Part shown: positions 17,534 through 25,997 of the stretch, one piece after another
Layout of the letters: each line of letters begins with the position of its first letter
How positions within the stretch are numbered: position 1 is the first letter of the stretch
Assembly: GCF_009601505.1 (NCBI RefSeq)
Contig: NZ_WITC01000116.1
Location: 1 to 54,806 of the forward strand
Direction: 5' to 3'
Source of the DNA: Sinorhizobium terangae
Lineage (GTDB): Bacteria; Pseudomonadota; Alphaproteobacteria; Rhizobiales; Rhizobiaceae
Length of the DNA: 54,806 bases
The notes under the pieces: model-generated
Told to the model about the DNA's origin: nothing
What the model saw: the letters and a program-made list of their open reading frames with translations, nothing else
The model's database searches: none
Position numbers and translations under genes: made by a program

Positions 17534-18155
17534 ATGACTGACAAGAAGACGATCGCCATATTCGGCGCTGGTACTGGGCTTGGCGCGCCTCGCTCGCTAC
17601 GCGGTTCGGGCGCGAAGGATATCGGGTTGCGCTCGTCGCGCGCCGCTCCGCTCCGCTCGAAGAGCGTGTCGCCGAACTCGCAAGCGCCGGCGTCGAGGGC
17701 GCCGCGTTCCCAGCCGATCTCACCGATCTGGACGGTATTCCCGCGCTCGTTCGCTCAATCGAGGAGCGCCAAGGTTCAATAGACGTCGCAGTCTATCAGC
17801 CCGTCGGAAATGTAGGGTTCGTCCCCGCAGCCGACCTCGATGCGACGAAGTTCCAGCCGATGGCCAACATTTTCGCGTTCTCGCCGATCGAGGTTTCGCA
17901 CGCGGTGCTTCCCGGCATGCTGGAGCGCGGCGATGGTGCCATCGTGATCGTCGGCGGCCTCACAGCGACAGTGCTCATGCCAGGGCTGAGCGGCGTTGGT
18001 CCGGCGATGGCTGTGGCTCGCAACTACATCTTCACGCTGAATGCCGAGGTGGAACCGAAGGGCGTCTACGCGGGCACCATCAACATCGGGGCCTTCATCG
18101 ATCGCTCGGCCGGTCTTCGCGCCATGACCTCAGCTGGCGCCGAGCCGGACGCGCC
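17534..18155 (+). pseudogene. NAD(P)-binding SDR, broken copy A
   Basis: The start MTDKKTIAIFGAGTGLGA matches the intact copy at 26483, with a glycine-rich nucleotide-binding motif. Shortly after, near 17583-17670, two indels throw the frame off and back (the expected LATRFGREGYKVALVARR appears split over frames). From about 17700 the second half is readable (SPIEVSHAVLPGMLERGD, GVYAGTINIGAFIDRSAG) until about 18155, where homology to copy B stops and the reverse strand encodes the start of a flavoprotein. The gene is frameshifted and lacks its 3' end, so it is not functional. Confidence 0.8.
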
Positions 18156-18314
18156 GGACGTCGCGGTCGTCCCGCCAACCAGCTCTGTCTTTTCGCAAAG
18201 CAGCACCGACAGACCATCGAGCGCACCTTTGAGTGCTGCCGTCATCCCTCCCGCCCCCGTGCCGATTACGAGCAAATCGACGTCCTCTGGCGCCTCAAGT
18301 TCCCGCTCGCTCAT
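18156..18314 (-). pseudogene. FAD-dependent dehydrogenase, 5' fragment
   Basis: From an ATG at 18314, overlapping the stop of the isomerase gene by 4 bases, the minus strand encodes VDLLVIGTGAGGMTAALKGA and then LVGGTTATSGA. This is the Rossmann FAD-binding start of a fumarate-reductase/3-ketosteroid-dehydrogenase type flavoprotein, similar to the intact gene at 19750-21486. After about 50 residues it runs into antisense SDR sequence, so some 500 residues are missing. It marks the exact junction of the direct repeat copy A with the catabolic segment. Confidence 0.75.
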
Positions 18315-19130
18315 TGGTCCCCCGCGGCCTTGCGCAGGATTGCCAATGTCGCCTCCCGCGCCATGGCAGCGCGGCCTTGCGCGTCGATCCTGCGTGCCCA
18401 ACCCTGATGCGGCACCTCCACACTGATCGTGGCATCGGCAGGGATCGTCCTGGCAAGCCCCACAAGATCGATACCACCCATCCCCGGAAACAATCGCTCG
18501 CCTCTCGCAATGCGTATGAGTTCTGCCGGATCGGGATCGAATGGCACCTGTCCGTCACAGAACTGCACGTAGTTGATTCGCGACGGCTCCAGAGCGGCCA
18601 CGTCGACCAAGCTTGTGCCGGCACGGTCGGAATGCAGTGCGTCGATAAGAATTCCGACATTCTGCCGATCAGCCATGTTCATGACATGAACGGCGGTGGC
18701 GAGGTCACGTGCTGCGGTCCAAGGCATGAATTCAAGATCTGCGGTCAGGCCCCGCGCTGCCGCCATATCCGCGAAACGAGCAAGGGATGCCGCCTGTCGC
18801 GCAAGGTCGGAATCATCTCCCGCGACCAGGACATGTCGGGCTCCCAACTCGGGCGCAGCGGTCGCAGAAGCAATCGAACAATGTCCAGTCGATCTGTTCG
18901 CCCAGCCGGACGATTTCGACATCCGCGACCTCAACTCCGGTATCGTTCAACGCCGTGGTTACTTCGCGCAGGACCGCGTCATCGGTCATAAGCGGAAAAG
19001 GGCCTTCCCCGCCCGCCGGCAGGATGCGGAAACCGATCTTCTGATAACCCGTTGTGGCCGCGATGTGCACAGCTTCAGCCGGCCCTACTTCTGCAACGGT
19101 CAGGAAGGCGAGTGAAAGAGGATGTGTCAT
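18311..19130 (-). pseudogene. Sugar-phosphate isomerase/epimerase-like TIM barrel, frameshifted
   Basis: The N-terminal part from 19130 (MTHPLSLAFLTVAEV, then GYQKIGFRILPAGGEG) and the C-terminal part (RHVLVAGDDSDLARQAASLA, NVGILIDALHSDRAGTSLVD, ISVEVPHQGWARR) together make a xylose-isomerase-like TIM barrel of about 275 residues. The two parts are in different frames; the break lies near 18865-18890, where a single-base change would join the frames at GARHVLVAG. Families of this fold include 3-dehydroshikimate dehydratases and hydroxypyruvate isomerases. Its neighbours (a shikimate-dehydrogenase-like gene and flavoproteins) make a dehydratase plausible but unproven. A GTG at 19139 is an alternative start overlapping the upstream stop codon. 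Confidence 0.7.
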
Positions 19131-19135
19131 ACCAA

Positions 19136-19747
19136 TCACCGAAGGGGAGAAAAGCCGAGCGGCATGGCGATGTCCGAGGTCATCTCAGGATGTAGCAGGT
19201 CTGGCCCACCCTTTGGCGGCCACCTCCCTTCCGCAACCGACTTTGCCCTGGCCTCGGATCGAGCGGCAAGGCTTGCATAAGGCCAGATCTGGGTCCAGCG
19301 CAACGAGCCGTCCAAGGAGTACATCGCCACCGCCATCGGGGAATATTCCTCGCGCGGAGGAACGGCCTCCCTCCATGCCGCAAGGAGCGGTTCCAACGCG
19401 CCCAGCTTCGGGCGATAAGTTCGAACCTCGTAGATCGGGCCTAGGTCGCCCGATAGGCAGTGCGGGCGAAAATCGGCGCCGCGATAGCTGTCCATCGACA
19501 GCTTTACAAGATGCTCGGCGCAGCCGAAGGGATTGTCGCTGCGCAGCGCACGCTCCCGCTCCTCCAGCATCTCGGCCGCTTCGTCAAAGGAACGCAGCAG
19601 ATAAACCCGGTTCAGTGCGCCAACATCAGTGCCCCATGCGCCGCACAGGCGACCGCGTCCATCGGCTGCCCATTTCTCGATTCCCGGTGCGGCCTTGCCC
19701 GCACCGAACACCACGGTTTCAAGCGTCGCAAGTTCATAATAGATCAT
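19136..19747 (-). CDS. NIPSNAP-family protein
   Basis: A 203-residue protein with two ferredoxin-like repeats of the NIPSNAP type. The first begins MIYYELATLETVVFG and the second has the family pattern IYEVRTYRPKLGALEPLLAA, with a following RWTQIWPYASLAARSEARA segment. NIPSNAP proteins are small dimeric alpha-beta barrels often placed in catabolic operons; the biochemical role is not settled. It lies two bases after the flavoprotein gene and overlaps the isomerase gene start, so it is co-transcribed with both. Confidence 0.75.
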   Translation of the reverse strand: MIYYELATLETVVFGAGKAAPGIEKWAADGRGRLCGAWGTDVGALNRVYLLRSFDEAAEMLEERERALRSDNPFGCAEHLVKLSMDSYRGADFRPHCLSGDLGPIYEVRTYRPKLGALEPLLAAWREAVPPREEYSPMAVAMYSLDGSLRWTQIWPYASLAARSEARAKSVAEGRWPPKGGPDLLHPEMTSDIAMPLGFSPLR

Positions 19748-19749
19748 CG

Positions 19750-21486
19750 CTAAGTCTCCTCAATGCTAGTGACTGGTAGACCGGCCAGATGGCGGCCAAC
19801 TACAAATCCAAACGTCATCCCCGGTCCGAGCGTAATTCCGCCGGACGGGTATCGACCGTTCATCACCGAGCTCATATCGTTGCCCACAGCGAACAGACCG
19901 GGGATGGGCTTGTCCTCACCATCCAAGACACGCGCGAGTGCATCAGTTTTCAGCCCCGCGAATGTCCCTAGGCTGCCGGGAACGATCCGCACGGCATGAA
20001 ACGGCGCCCGCTCCAGTGGACCGAGCGAGGCATTTGGTCGGTTGTGCGCGTCACCCTGAACGCGATTGTATGGACTGCTGCCCCGTCCGAATAACGGGTC
20101 TTCGCCCCGGCGCGCTGCCTCATTAAACTCGTGGACGGTGGCGGCCAATGCCGTGGGATTGATCCCGCACAGCGCGGCAAGTTCCGCGAGACTACGAGCT
20201 GAGAGGACATAGCCGCTGCGTTGCGACGGGCGCAAAGGAAAGGGAAACGGCTTGACCGCTCCGATGCCCCAGCGGCGGCGGGCGCGGTCGTCGGCAATCA
20301 GCCAACAATAGGGGGCCGCCTTCGTTGGCGTGGCACGCAGCAGGGCTGAGATGAAATCGTAATAGCTGTCCGCCTCGTTCACATAGCGGCGCCCATCCGG
20401 AGTGACCGCGATAAAGCCCGGCTTTGCCCGGTCCACCAGATGCGGGAAATTTGTCACCTCGCCGTCCGAACGCGGGGCAAGTGAAACAGGAGCCATCGCC
20501 GTGGCTGAGGCAAGATCATCTCGCAGGCGAGCACCGACCGCTTCGGCCATCCGCAGCCCCTCGCCCGTATTCGTGCGCGGCGCGGCGGAATGATGATCGA
20601 GCCCCTGTGGTCCGGCATGAGGAACCAACGCGGCAAGCCGCGCGGGATCGTGGGGAAATCCTCCTGTCGCGAGCACGACCCCGCGCGCGGCCCTGATCGC
20701 AAACGACGTCCCCTTCACGTGCAGCACCGCGCCCGCGACCCGCCCATGCTCCTGGATCAGCCGTGTTGCCGGGGCCTCGGCAAGAAGCGTAACCCCTTTG
20801 TCCAGGGCCGAGCGCAGCAGTCGGGCGACCAGCGCATTGCCGTTGACCAGATGCATGTCGCGCCCGTATCGCAGCCGATGCCACGCAAAGCGAGCCAAGC
20901 GCCGGGCAACGATGAGGCTTGAGGTCAGGCTCCGCGAGGCGTTGAAGAAATGCGACATTTCTGCTCCGCCCTGAACAGCCATTCCCCAGATGGTAGCCTC
21001 ACGCAAAGGTGGGCGCAGACGCTCTATCAGGCTGCCCAGACTGCGACCATCAAACGGCGCGGCAGAAACGGATCGACCTCCTATCGATGAACCGGGCGTA
21101 TCATGAAAATCCGGGATCCGGTTTCCGTCGATCCATTCCATTTCAGCATGGTTCGCGAGGAAGGAAACCATACGGGGACCGTTAGCAAGAAAGCTATCGA
21201 TGCGCGCATCACCTGCGCCATTCCCGATCTCGCTTCGGAGATAGGTCAAAGGATCCTCTATGTCCTCTTTGATGCCTGCATTCACAGCCAGCGGGTTGCG
21301 CGGGATCCAAAGCCATCCTCCTGAAATAGCCGACGTGCCACCGAACCAGGAAGATTTCTCGGCAACGACGACTTTTAGACCATGATGCGCGGAAACGACC
21401 GCTGCAGTCAGGCCAGCGGCGCCCGAGCCCAGCACAAGCACGTCGCAGTTCATCGAGCTATCACCTGATAGTGCCATTGGGCTCAT
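19750..21486 (-). CDS. FAD-dependent dehydrogenase, KstD/fumarate-reductase type
   Basis: A 578-residue flavoprotein. The dinucleotide-binding motif DVLVLGSGAAGLTAAVVSAH is followed by GGTSAISGGWLWIP, and the C-terminal GITLGPGMTFGFVVGRHLAG closes the FAD domain. The middle segment (RSGYVLSARSLAELAALCGI) belongs to the substrate-capping domain. Families with this layout remove hydrogens next to a carbonyl on alicyclic rings (3-ketosteroid 1-dehydrogenase, flavocytochrome c fumarate reductase). The start at 21486 (MSPMALSG) sits after a GGCGG-containing leader; a longer frame upstream has no support. It is first in a minus-strand operon, divergent from the epimerase gene. Confidence 0.8.
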   Translation of the reverse strand: MSPMALSGDSSMNCDVLVLGSGAAGLTAAVVSAHHGLKVVVAEKSSWFGGTSAISGGWLWIPRNPLAVNAGIKEDIEDPLTYLRSEIGNGAGDARIDSFLANGPRMVSFLANHAEMEWIDGNRIPDFHDTPGSSIGGRSVSAAPFDGRSLGSLIERLRPPLREATIWGMAVQGGAEMSHFFNASRSLTSSLIVARRLARFAWHRLRYGRDMHLVNGNALVARLLRSALDKGVTLLAEAPATRLIQEHGRVAGAVLHVKGTSFAIRAARGVVLATGGFPHDPARLAALVPHAGPQGLDHHSAAPRTNTGEGLRMAEAVGARLRDDLASATAMAPVSLAPRSDGEVTNFPHLVDRAKPGFIAVTPDGRRYVNEADSYYDFISALLRATPTKAAPYCWLIADDRARRRWGIGAVKPFPFPLRPSQRSGYVLSARSLAELAALCGINPTALAATVHEFNEAARRGEDPLFGRGSSPYNRVQGDAHNRPNASLGPLERAPFHAVRIVPGSLGTFAGLKTDALARVLDGEDKPIPGLFAVGNDMSSVMNGRYPSGGITLGPGMTFGFVVGRHLAGLPVTSIEET

Positions 21487-21659
21487 CCTGCCGCCCTTAT
21501 TGCTGAACAGCAGATGGCCGCTCGATGAAGCGGCATTTCGGTCCAAGGAACCCTTCTTTCCCTGTCCAACCGCTCGCTCACTCTTTCGCTGCAACATGGT
21601 TTTGGCGACGCCTTCGCTATGCGGGGGGCATATGGCCTGAGACTGCCACTCAAAACCAG

Positions 21660-21708
21660 AAAATGGAAGCAATTATTATTATTGAAAGACTTTCCATTTT
21701 GTGAAATG
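21660..21708. promoter_or_regulatory. Inverted repeats in AT-rich divergent promoter
   Basis: Between the divergent flavoprotein and epimerase genes, aaaatggaa (21660-21668) is the exact reverse complement of ttccatttt (21692-21700). A second, nested repeat, cattt-tgtg-aaatg, spans 21695-21708. The TGGAA/TTCCA half sites recall IclR-type operators, and an IclR regulator is encoded at 24540. The stretch is notably AT-rich for this window. Confidence 0.45.
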
Positions 21709-21771
21709 CATTTGTTTTCGAGGTTTGGTGAGGGAGAAAGCAGTGCACGAACTGAACGCTGAGGCCGGAAT

Positions 21772-22650
21772 ATGCCCCGCGTATTGCTCGTTGGCGGATC
21801 GGGCTTCATAGGGCGGCGTGCTGCTCAGGCACTGCTGTCGCTCGATGTGACACCACGGATATTCGATCTTCCCGATTGTTTGCAGCAAATGCCGGTTCTA
21901 CCGGGCTGTGAAACAATTGAAGGTGACGTGACCGATCAGCGATCATTGGCGCTGGCGTCTGAATGCGTGGACGGCATGATCCATCTTGCCGGCATGATGA
22001 CGCTTGCGTGCGAACGCGATCCAAGACGGGCGATCGAACTCAACGTAAAAGGAAGCCTTAACGTCTTCGAGGCTGCTCGGGCTGCCGGTGCATCCGTTGC
22101 TTATCTCAGCTCTGCCGGCGTGTTTGGTCCATCGGATGCAGTCCACCCCCAGCCGCTGACGCTGTATGGCGTGACGAAGCTGGCAATGGAAGGGATCGCA
22201 CGGGTATACGCGGCCGATTATGGGATCGCGAGCGTGGGCTTGCGGCCCTATGTGGTCTATGGCCCTGGAGAAAGCAGCGGCATTGCGGCCGGCCCGTCAA
22301 TGGCGATTGCGGCCGCGCTGCGCCAGGAAGCGGCAACGATCCGCTTCTCTGGCCGCGTTGGGTTCGTCTATGTCGACGACGTTGCACGATTGCTGGCGGC
22401 AGCGATGACGCGGCCAATCCAGGGCGCAACCGTGCTGACAATGGCTGGGGATACCCGCGAGATGGTGGATTTCACGGCTGCACTCGCTGCCCGCACGGGA
22501 TGGACAAACATCAACGTCGAGGGCCCGCCGCTTCGAATCCCGTCCGATCTGAAGTCAGATCCAGTGCCGACGTGGTTGGGCAAGCATCCGCCCACTTCTA
22601 TCGAGGACGGCATTGAGGCATCGATCACCGCCCTGCGCGACCGGAAATGA
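21772..22650 (+). CDS. NAD-dependent epimerase/dehydratase (extended SDR)
   Basis: A 292-residue extended short-chain dehydrogenase. It has the N-terminal nucleotide motif LLVGGSGFIGRRAAQAL, the acidic residue binding the NAD ribose (IFDLPD), a catalytic serine in AYLSSAGVFG and the YGVTKLAME active-site Tyr-Lys pair, followed by RPYVVYGPG. Such enzymes oxidise and often epimerise or dehydrate sugar-like substrates. It is the first gene of a plus-strand catabolic operon, divergent from the flavoprotein operon over an inverted-repeat promoter. The substrate is unknown; the neighbours suggest a cyclic polyol or shikimate-like acid. Confidence 0.82.
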   Translation: MPRVLLVGGSGFIGRRAAQALLSLDVTPRIFDLPDCLQQMPVLPGCETIEGDVTDQRSLALASECVDGMIHLAGMMTLACERDPRRAIELNVKGSLNVFEAARAAGASVAYLSSAGVFGPSDAVHPQPLTLYGVTKLAMEGIARVYAADYGIASVGLRPYVVYGPGESSGIAAGPSMAIAAALRQEAATIRFSGRVGFVYVDDVARLLAAAMTRPIQGATVLTMAGDTREMVDFTAALAARTGWTNINVEGPPLRIPSDLKSDPVPTWLGKHPPTSIEDGIEASITALRDRK

Positions 22651-22720
22651 ACCCTGAGATTTGAGAGCCTGCTGAAACAGGGCACGGCGCTGAATAACGA
22701 TCTGTCTAAAGAAGGAAACG

Positions 22721-23593
22721 ATGAGATCGACGACAATAATGATGATGAGCAGCTTGGCATTGGCCGCCATGACGATCTCGCCCGCTCAGGCACAAGATCC
22801 GATCCGGATTGGCTTTGTCATGGCCAAGCAGGGTGCACAGGCTGAACACGGAAAGCACCATTATGAAGGGAAGACGATAGCGCTGAAGAAATTCAACAAC
22901 ACGGTGCGCGATCAGCCGGTTGAGGTGATCTGGCTCGATGAGCCGACGCCGCAGGATGCCCAGGAGAACATGCAAACGCTTATCGACGAACAGAAAGTGG
23001 TTGCCGTTGTGGGAGGGGAACAGCGCCACGGCCCTGGCACGACGCTCAAGGCGCTGATGTCGGCGATCGAAGTCTCGCTTGGTGACAAGGATATCACGGG
23101 CCTTCCCTCGTACGAGATCAACCGCCTGGGGATCTCGATGGTGCCGGAAGTTCGCAGGTTGTTCCTCGGTCTCACCGTGCTTGAGAACCTGCAACTGGCA
23201 CAGCGCGAAGGCGGGGGCAGCATCGAGGAAATATATGAACTCTTCCCGAAGCTGAACATCCTGCGCAACCAAAAGGTACAGGGGTTGTCGGGCGGTGAGC
23301 GGCAAATGGTGGGCGTTGCCCGCGCACTGATGGTGCCCTCGAAGGTTATCCTGCTGGACGAGCCTTTCGAAGGTCTCGCCCCGCAATCGTCCAGGATATT
23401 CGCTCCGCAGTTCCCAAACTCCGCGCGCGCAAGTCTCATCATCGTAGAGCATCATGCCCAAAGCGTGCTGCCGATCTCCGACCGCGCCTATGCCATGGTC
23501 AATGGACAAGTCGCCTATCAGGGCACCGCCTATGACCTAGCGATGGATGCTGCCACTCAGACCCGAATTCTGGGCGTCGCAGGTGAACATTAA
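22721..23593 (+). CDS. LivK-LivF fusion from an internal deletion
   Basis: A 290-residue chimera. Residues 1-24 are a signal peptide (MMMSSLALAAMTISPAQAQ) and residues 26-99 are the first lobe of a LivK-type amino-acid or aromatic-acid binding protein (IRIGFVMAKQGAQAEHGKHH, then VIWLDEPTPQDAQENMQTLI, VVAVVGG). From residue 100 the protein is a LivF-type ABC ATPase: RHGPGTTLKALM where Walker A is expected, without its lysine, then VPEVRRLFLGLTVLENL, signature LSGGERQMVG and Walker B VILLDEPFEGLAP. Residues 222-236 are out of frame relative to LivF, restored by a second indel. livH, livM and livG are absent. The product would export an ATPase half and cannot work as a transporter. Confidence 0.8.
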   Translation: MRSTTIMMMSSLALAAMTISPAQAQDPIRIGFVMAKQGAQAEHGKHHYEGKTIALKKFNNTVRDQPVEVIWLDEPTPQDAQENMQTLIDEQKVVAVVGGEQRHGPGTTLKALMSAIEVSLGDKDITGLPSYEINRLGISMVPEVRRLFLGLTVLENLQLAQREGGGSIEEIYELFPKLNILRNQKVQGLSGGERQMVGVARALMVPSKVILLDEPFEGLAPQSSRIFAPQFPNSARASLIIVEHHAQSVLPISDRAYAMVNGQVAYQGTAYDLAMDAATQTRILGVAGEH

Positions 23594-23612
23594 TTCGTAA
23601 GGAAACAGAGAA

Positions 23613-24425
23613 ATGAGCGAAAATCTCAGGATTGACGGCGCTAGTCGCATTTACCCGATCATCGGTGACCCGATCTCCCAGGTCAAATCTCCCGCCGGCA
23701 TGACTGCCGCTTTTGCCGCCCGGGGCGTCAATGCGGTCGTCGTGCCCATTCACACCTCGGTCGATGACGTGGACGATTTCATCCGCACCGCCGGACGCAC
23801 AGAGAATGTGGATGGGATTATCGTCACCATTCCTCACAAGTTCGTGGCTTTGACCCATTGCTCTACCGCTACCGAGCGCGCGCGAATTACTGACTCCATC
23901 AACGTACTGAGCCGCAATCCGGACGGCACTTGGCACGGCGAGATCTTCGACGGGCTGGGGATGTTGGGCGGAATTCGCTCACAGGGTGGCGAGCCGAGTG
24001 GAAAAAAGACGCTGTTGGTTGGCGCGGGCGGCGCCGGCATCGCCATTGCCCAGGCTCTGCTGGAGGCGGGGGTACGCGAACTTGCTATACATGATGTTGA
24101 TATCAACCGCCGTGACCACGTCATAACAAGAATGCGGGAGTTTTATCGCGAGCGAGTACACGTGGGGTCCGACGATCCAGCCGGGTTCGAACTCGTGGTT
24201 AACGCGACCCCGATGGGGATGCGCCCTGAACACCCTTTCCCCGTTCAGATCGAGCGATTGTCGCCAGACACATTTGTCGCCTGCGTCATCACTGCTCCCG
24301 CTGTTTCGCCATGGCTGGCCGCCGCCCGCGAAAAAGGCTGCCGCGGGAGCGGCGGCGTCGATATGTACACAGCCGAGCAGGAGTTAATGCTGCAATTCTT
24401 CCTCAATTCGATTCCAACTGCATGA
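23613..24425 (+). CDS. Shikimate dehydrogenase-like (AroE family) oxidoreductase
   Basis: A 270-residue AroE-family enzyme. The substrate domain shows YPIIGDPISQVKSPAGMTAA (the usual SxSP region reads VKSP) and VTIPHKFVAL with the catalytic lysine; the NADP domain shows LLVGAGGAGIAIAQALLEAG, and NATPMGM follows as in the family. It interconverts 3-dehydroshikimate-like ketones and shikimate-like alcohols with NAD(P). The catabolic neighbourhood and IclR gene suggest a quinate/shikimate-type degradative role rather than the biosynthetic aroE. It follows the liv fusion by 19 bases with GGAAACAGAG upstream as a modest ribosome site. Confidence 0.85.
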   Translation: MSENLRIDGASRIYPIIGDPISQVKSPAGMTAAFAARGVNAVVVPIHTSVDDVDDFIRTAGRTENVDGIIVTIPHKFVALTHCSTATERARITDSINVLSRNPDGTWHGEIFDGLGMLGGIRSQGGEPSGKKTLLVGAGGAGIAIAQALLEAGVRELAIHDVDINRRDHVITRMREFYRERVHVGSDDPAGFELVVNATPMGMRPEHPFPVQIERLSPDTFVACVITAPAVSPWLAAAREKGCRGSGGVDMYTAEQELMLQFFLNSIPTA

Positions 24426-24539
24426 GAGAGGGCTGTCCTCGACGCGATCGCCAGAGCGGGCGTGACGGGCCAAACAATCGCGGTTGACCTTTTATGCCTA
24501 TCTCGGCCATGTGCAGGTAAGCAACTTCGGAACGGAGAC

Positions 24540-25367
24540 ATGAGTAGCATTCTAGAGAAGTCGCTCGCCATCATCGAGTTGCTCGCCGACCATCCTGTCG
24601 GGATGGCAGTGTCGATGATAGCGGCTCGCACCGACCAGCCGATTAGCGGAGTTCACCGCACGCTTCAGGAGCTTGCGCGCTTAGGTTATGTGCGTCAGAT
24701 CCAGGCACAGGGACATTATGTCCTAACGATTCGTATGCCGGCGATGGGGCTTGGTTTTCTGAGCCGTGCCGGCATCACAGATGTGGCTCAACCCATCCTC
24801 GATGCATTGGCTGTACGATCAAAAGAGCTGATCCGCCTTTCGGTGGTGGACGGTGACAAGCTCATCTGGGTGGCGGTGGCCCAAGGCGCAATGCATGGGC
24901 TCCGGTACGATCCGGGGCAAGAACAGGGAGTAGTCGTGCACCTTGCGAGTACCTCAGCTGGGAAGGCTTGGTTATCGACCATGAGCGACGAGGACGCACT
25001 GGCACGGATCTCTGCGCAAGGTCTCGTGCGCGATGCGGAGGGCACAGGCCAGAATGCGCCGCGAAGCCTCACCGAGTTGCTCCGACAGCTCGCCGAGGCC
25101 CGCAAGCAAGGTTACGCAGTCGCAGTAGATAGCTATTTGGCTGGAATGGCTGCAATGGCTGTCCCGGTACGCTATCGCCGCACCGGACCTGTGTTGGGCT
25201 GCCTTTCCATTGCAGGCCCTGCGGTCAGGCTGACTGCTCAGCAGATGGCTGAACTTGCCCCCGATCTACGCGATGCAGCGAGCGAACTGGGTGAGGCCGC
25301 CGCCGGTTCGAAGTATTTTGACGCCAATGTCCAGTCTTTCCAAGTTGGGGAATCAGTTGGAGGATGA
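24540..25367 (+). CDS. IclR-family regulator
   Basis: A 275-residue regulator. The N-terminal winged helix is seen (SILEKSLAIIELLADHPVGM, PISGVHRTLQELARLGYVRQ), and the C-terminal GAF-like effector domain shows RLSVVDGDKLIWVAVAQG and YAVAVDSYLAGMAAMAVPV. IclR proteins commonly control aromatic-acid catabolism (PcaU, PobR). The start at 24540 directly follows an AACGGAG sequence. It is encoded last in the plus-strand operon, and could act on the inverted repeats at 21660-21708. The final residues are unusual (QSFQVGESVGG) and run into recombinase debris, so the natural 3' end may be altered. Confidence 0.82.
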   Translation: MSSILEKSLAIIELLADHPVGMAVSMIAARTDQPISGVHRTLQELARLGYVRQIQAQGHYVLTIRMPAMGLGFLSRAGITDVAQPILDALAVRSKELIRLSVVDGDKLIWVAVAQGAMHGLRYDPGQEQGVVVHLASTSAGKAWLSTMSDEDALARISAQGLVRDAEGTGQNAPRSLTELLRQLAEARKQGYAVAVDSYLAGMAAMAVPVRYRRTGPVLGCLSIAGPAVRLTAQQMAELAPDLRDAASELGEAAAGSKYFDANVQSFQVGESVGG

Positions 25368-25766
25368 CCGCCGCCGCCAGTTCGGCGAAGTCTTGGGCTG
25401 CAAAACCCAACCGACTTCCCGACAAGTCCGGTCATTGCCGGTATGATTCTGGGCCTTCTTCGCCAAGCAGCAGTTTTCGACGTGCCATAAGTCGAGGATC
25501 TGTGCCGAGGAGAAGCCGCGAGGTTGATTATCCAAAGGAAAACACTTGCGCTCCGGCTCGCTGCAGTCGTCAAGAACAGCCGATTTCCTATCGCAATTGG
25601 TTGCGGGGGCTCGCAACCAACGGTTCCTGCGATTGGTGGAGACGCCTGTGCCCAGGCTGGCGGCTTAAGCCGTCGGCGCATCAAGCGGTCGCTCAGCGCT
25701 CATTTCCTCAACGAGACTTGCGGCATTGCCGCCCGGCGACTTGGCCCGAGCCGACGTAACGCCTGC
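25368..25766 (+). other. Gene-free junction with a recombinase tail remnant
   Basis: No intact gene is present. From about 25584 one frame reads SQLVAGARNQRFLRLVETPV, the same tail motif found near 2058-2085 after a serine recombinase remnant. A 9-bp inverted repeat (ttggttgcg/cgcaaccaa, 25597-25620) sits in it. The stretch forms the right edge of the catabolic segment, directly before direct repeat copy B. Confidence 0.45.
25597..25620. repeat. 9-bp inverted repeat shared with 2059-2087
   Basis: ttggttgcg and cgcaaccaa flank a 6-base loop. The stem core is the same as in the perfect hairpin at 2059-2087, and both are followed by a gattggt/aattggt sequence about ten bases on. Confidence 0.65.
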
Positions 25767-25937
25767 ATGACGCGTGTCGGCGCCTTGGTTACGGAGCATT
25801 CGGAAGCGGCGACCGTGGCCTACGCGGTCGGCTACGAGAGCGTTTCGCAGTTCAGCCGCGAATATAAGCGGCTCTTCGGCGCGCCACCCCGGCAGGACGC
25901 CGCGAAACTGCAGAACATCGTTGATCCAGGACCATAG
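25767..25937 (+). pseudogene. AraC-family regulator 3' fragment, copy B
   Basis: It encodes EAATVAYAVGYESVSQFSRE and KRLFGAPPRQDAAKLQN, nearly identical to copy A at 16835-17005. Only the second DNA-binding helix-turn-helix remains; sequence before about 25767 no longer matches the family. It is the left end of direct repeat copy B. Confidence 0.75.
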
Positions 25938-25997
25938 GTCTCCCTAGATCACCTGCACGACCCGCTCGGGCAGGATGCGCGGGCGAAAGCTGCCGAG

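Larger units (their letters stand above)
16835..18155. repeat. Direct repeat copy A: araC fragment, hxlR, SDR
   Basis: This segment parallels 25767-27085 in gene order and orientation: araC 3' fragment (+), hxlR (-), SDR (+). The encoded HxlR proteins look roughly four-fifths identical over 142 residues, so the copies are diverged, not recent. Copy A ends inside the SDR gene near 18155, where it abuts the 5' end of an opposing flavoprotein gene. Confidence 0.8.

Noticed and set aside
25597..25620. Possible tRNA 3' end (ggttgcggggg resembles the complement of a tRNA acceptor end)
   Set aside because: No T-loop, anticodon stem or D-loop can be built on either side; the sequence is better explained as a hairpin in a recombinase tail.
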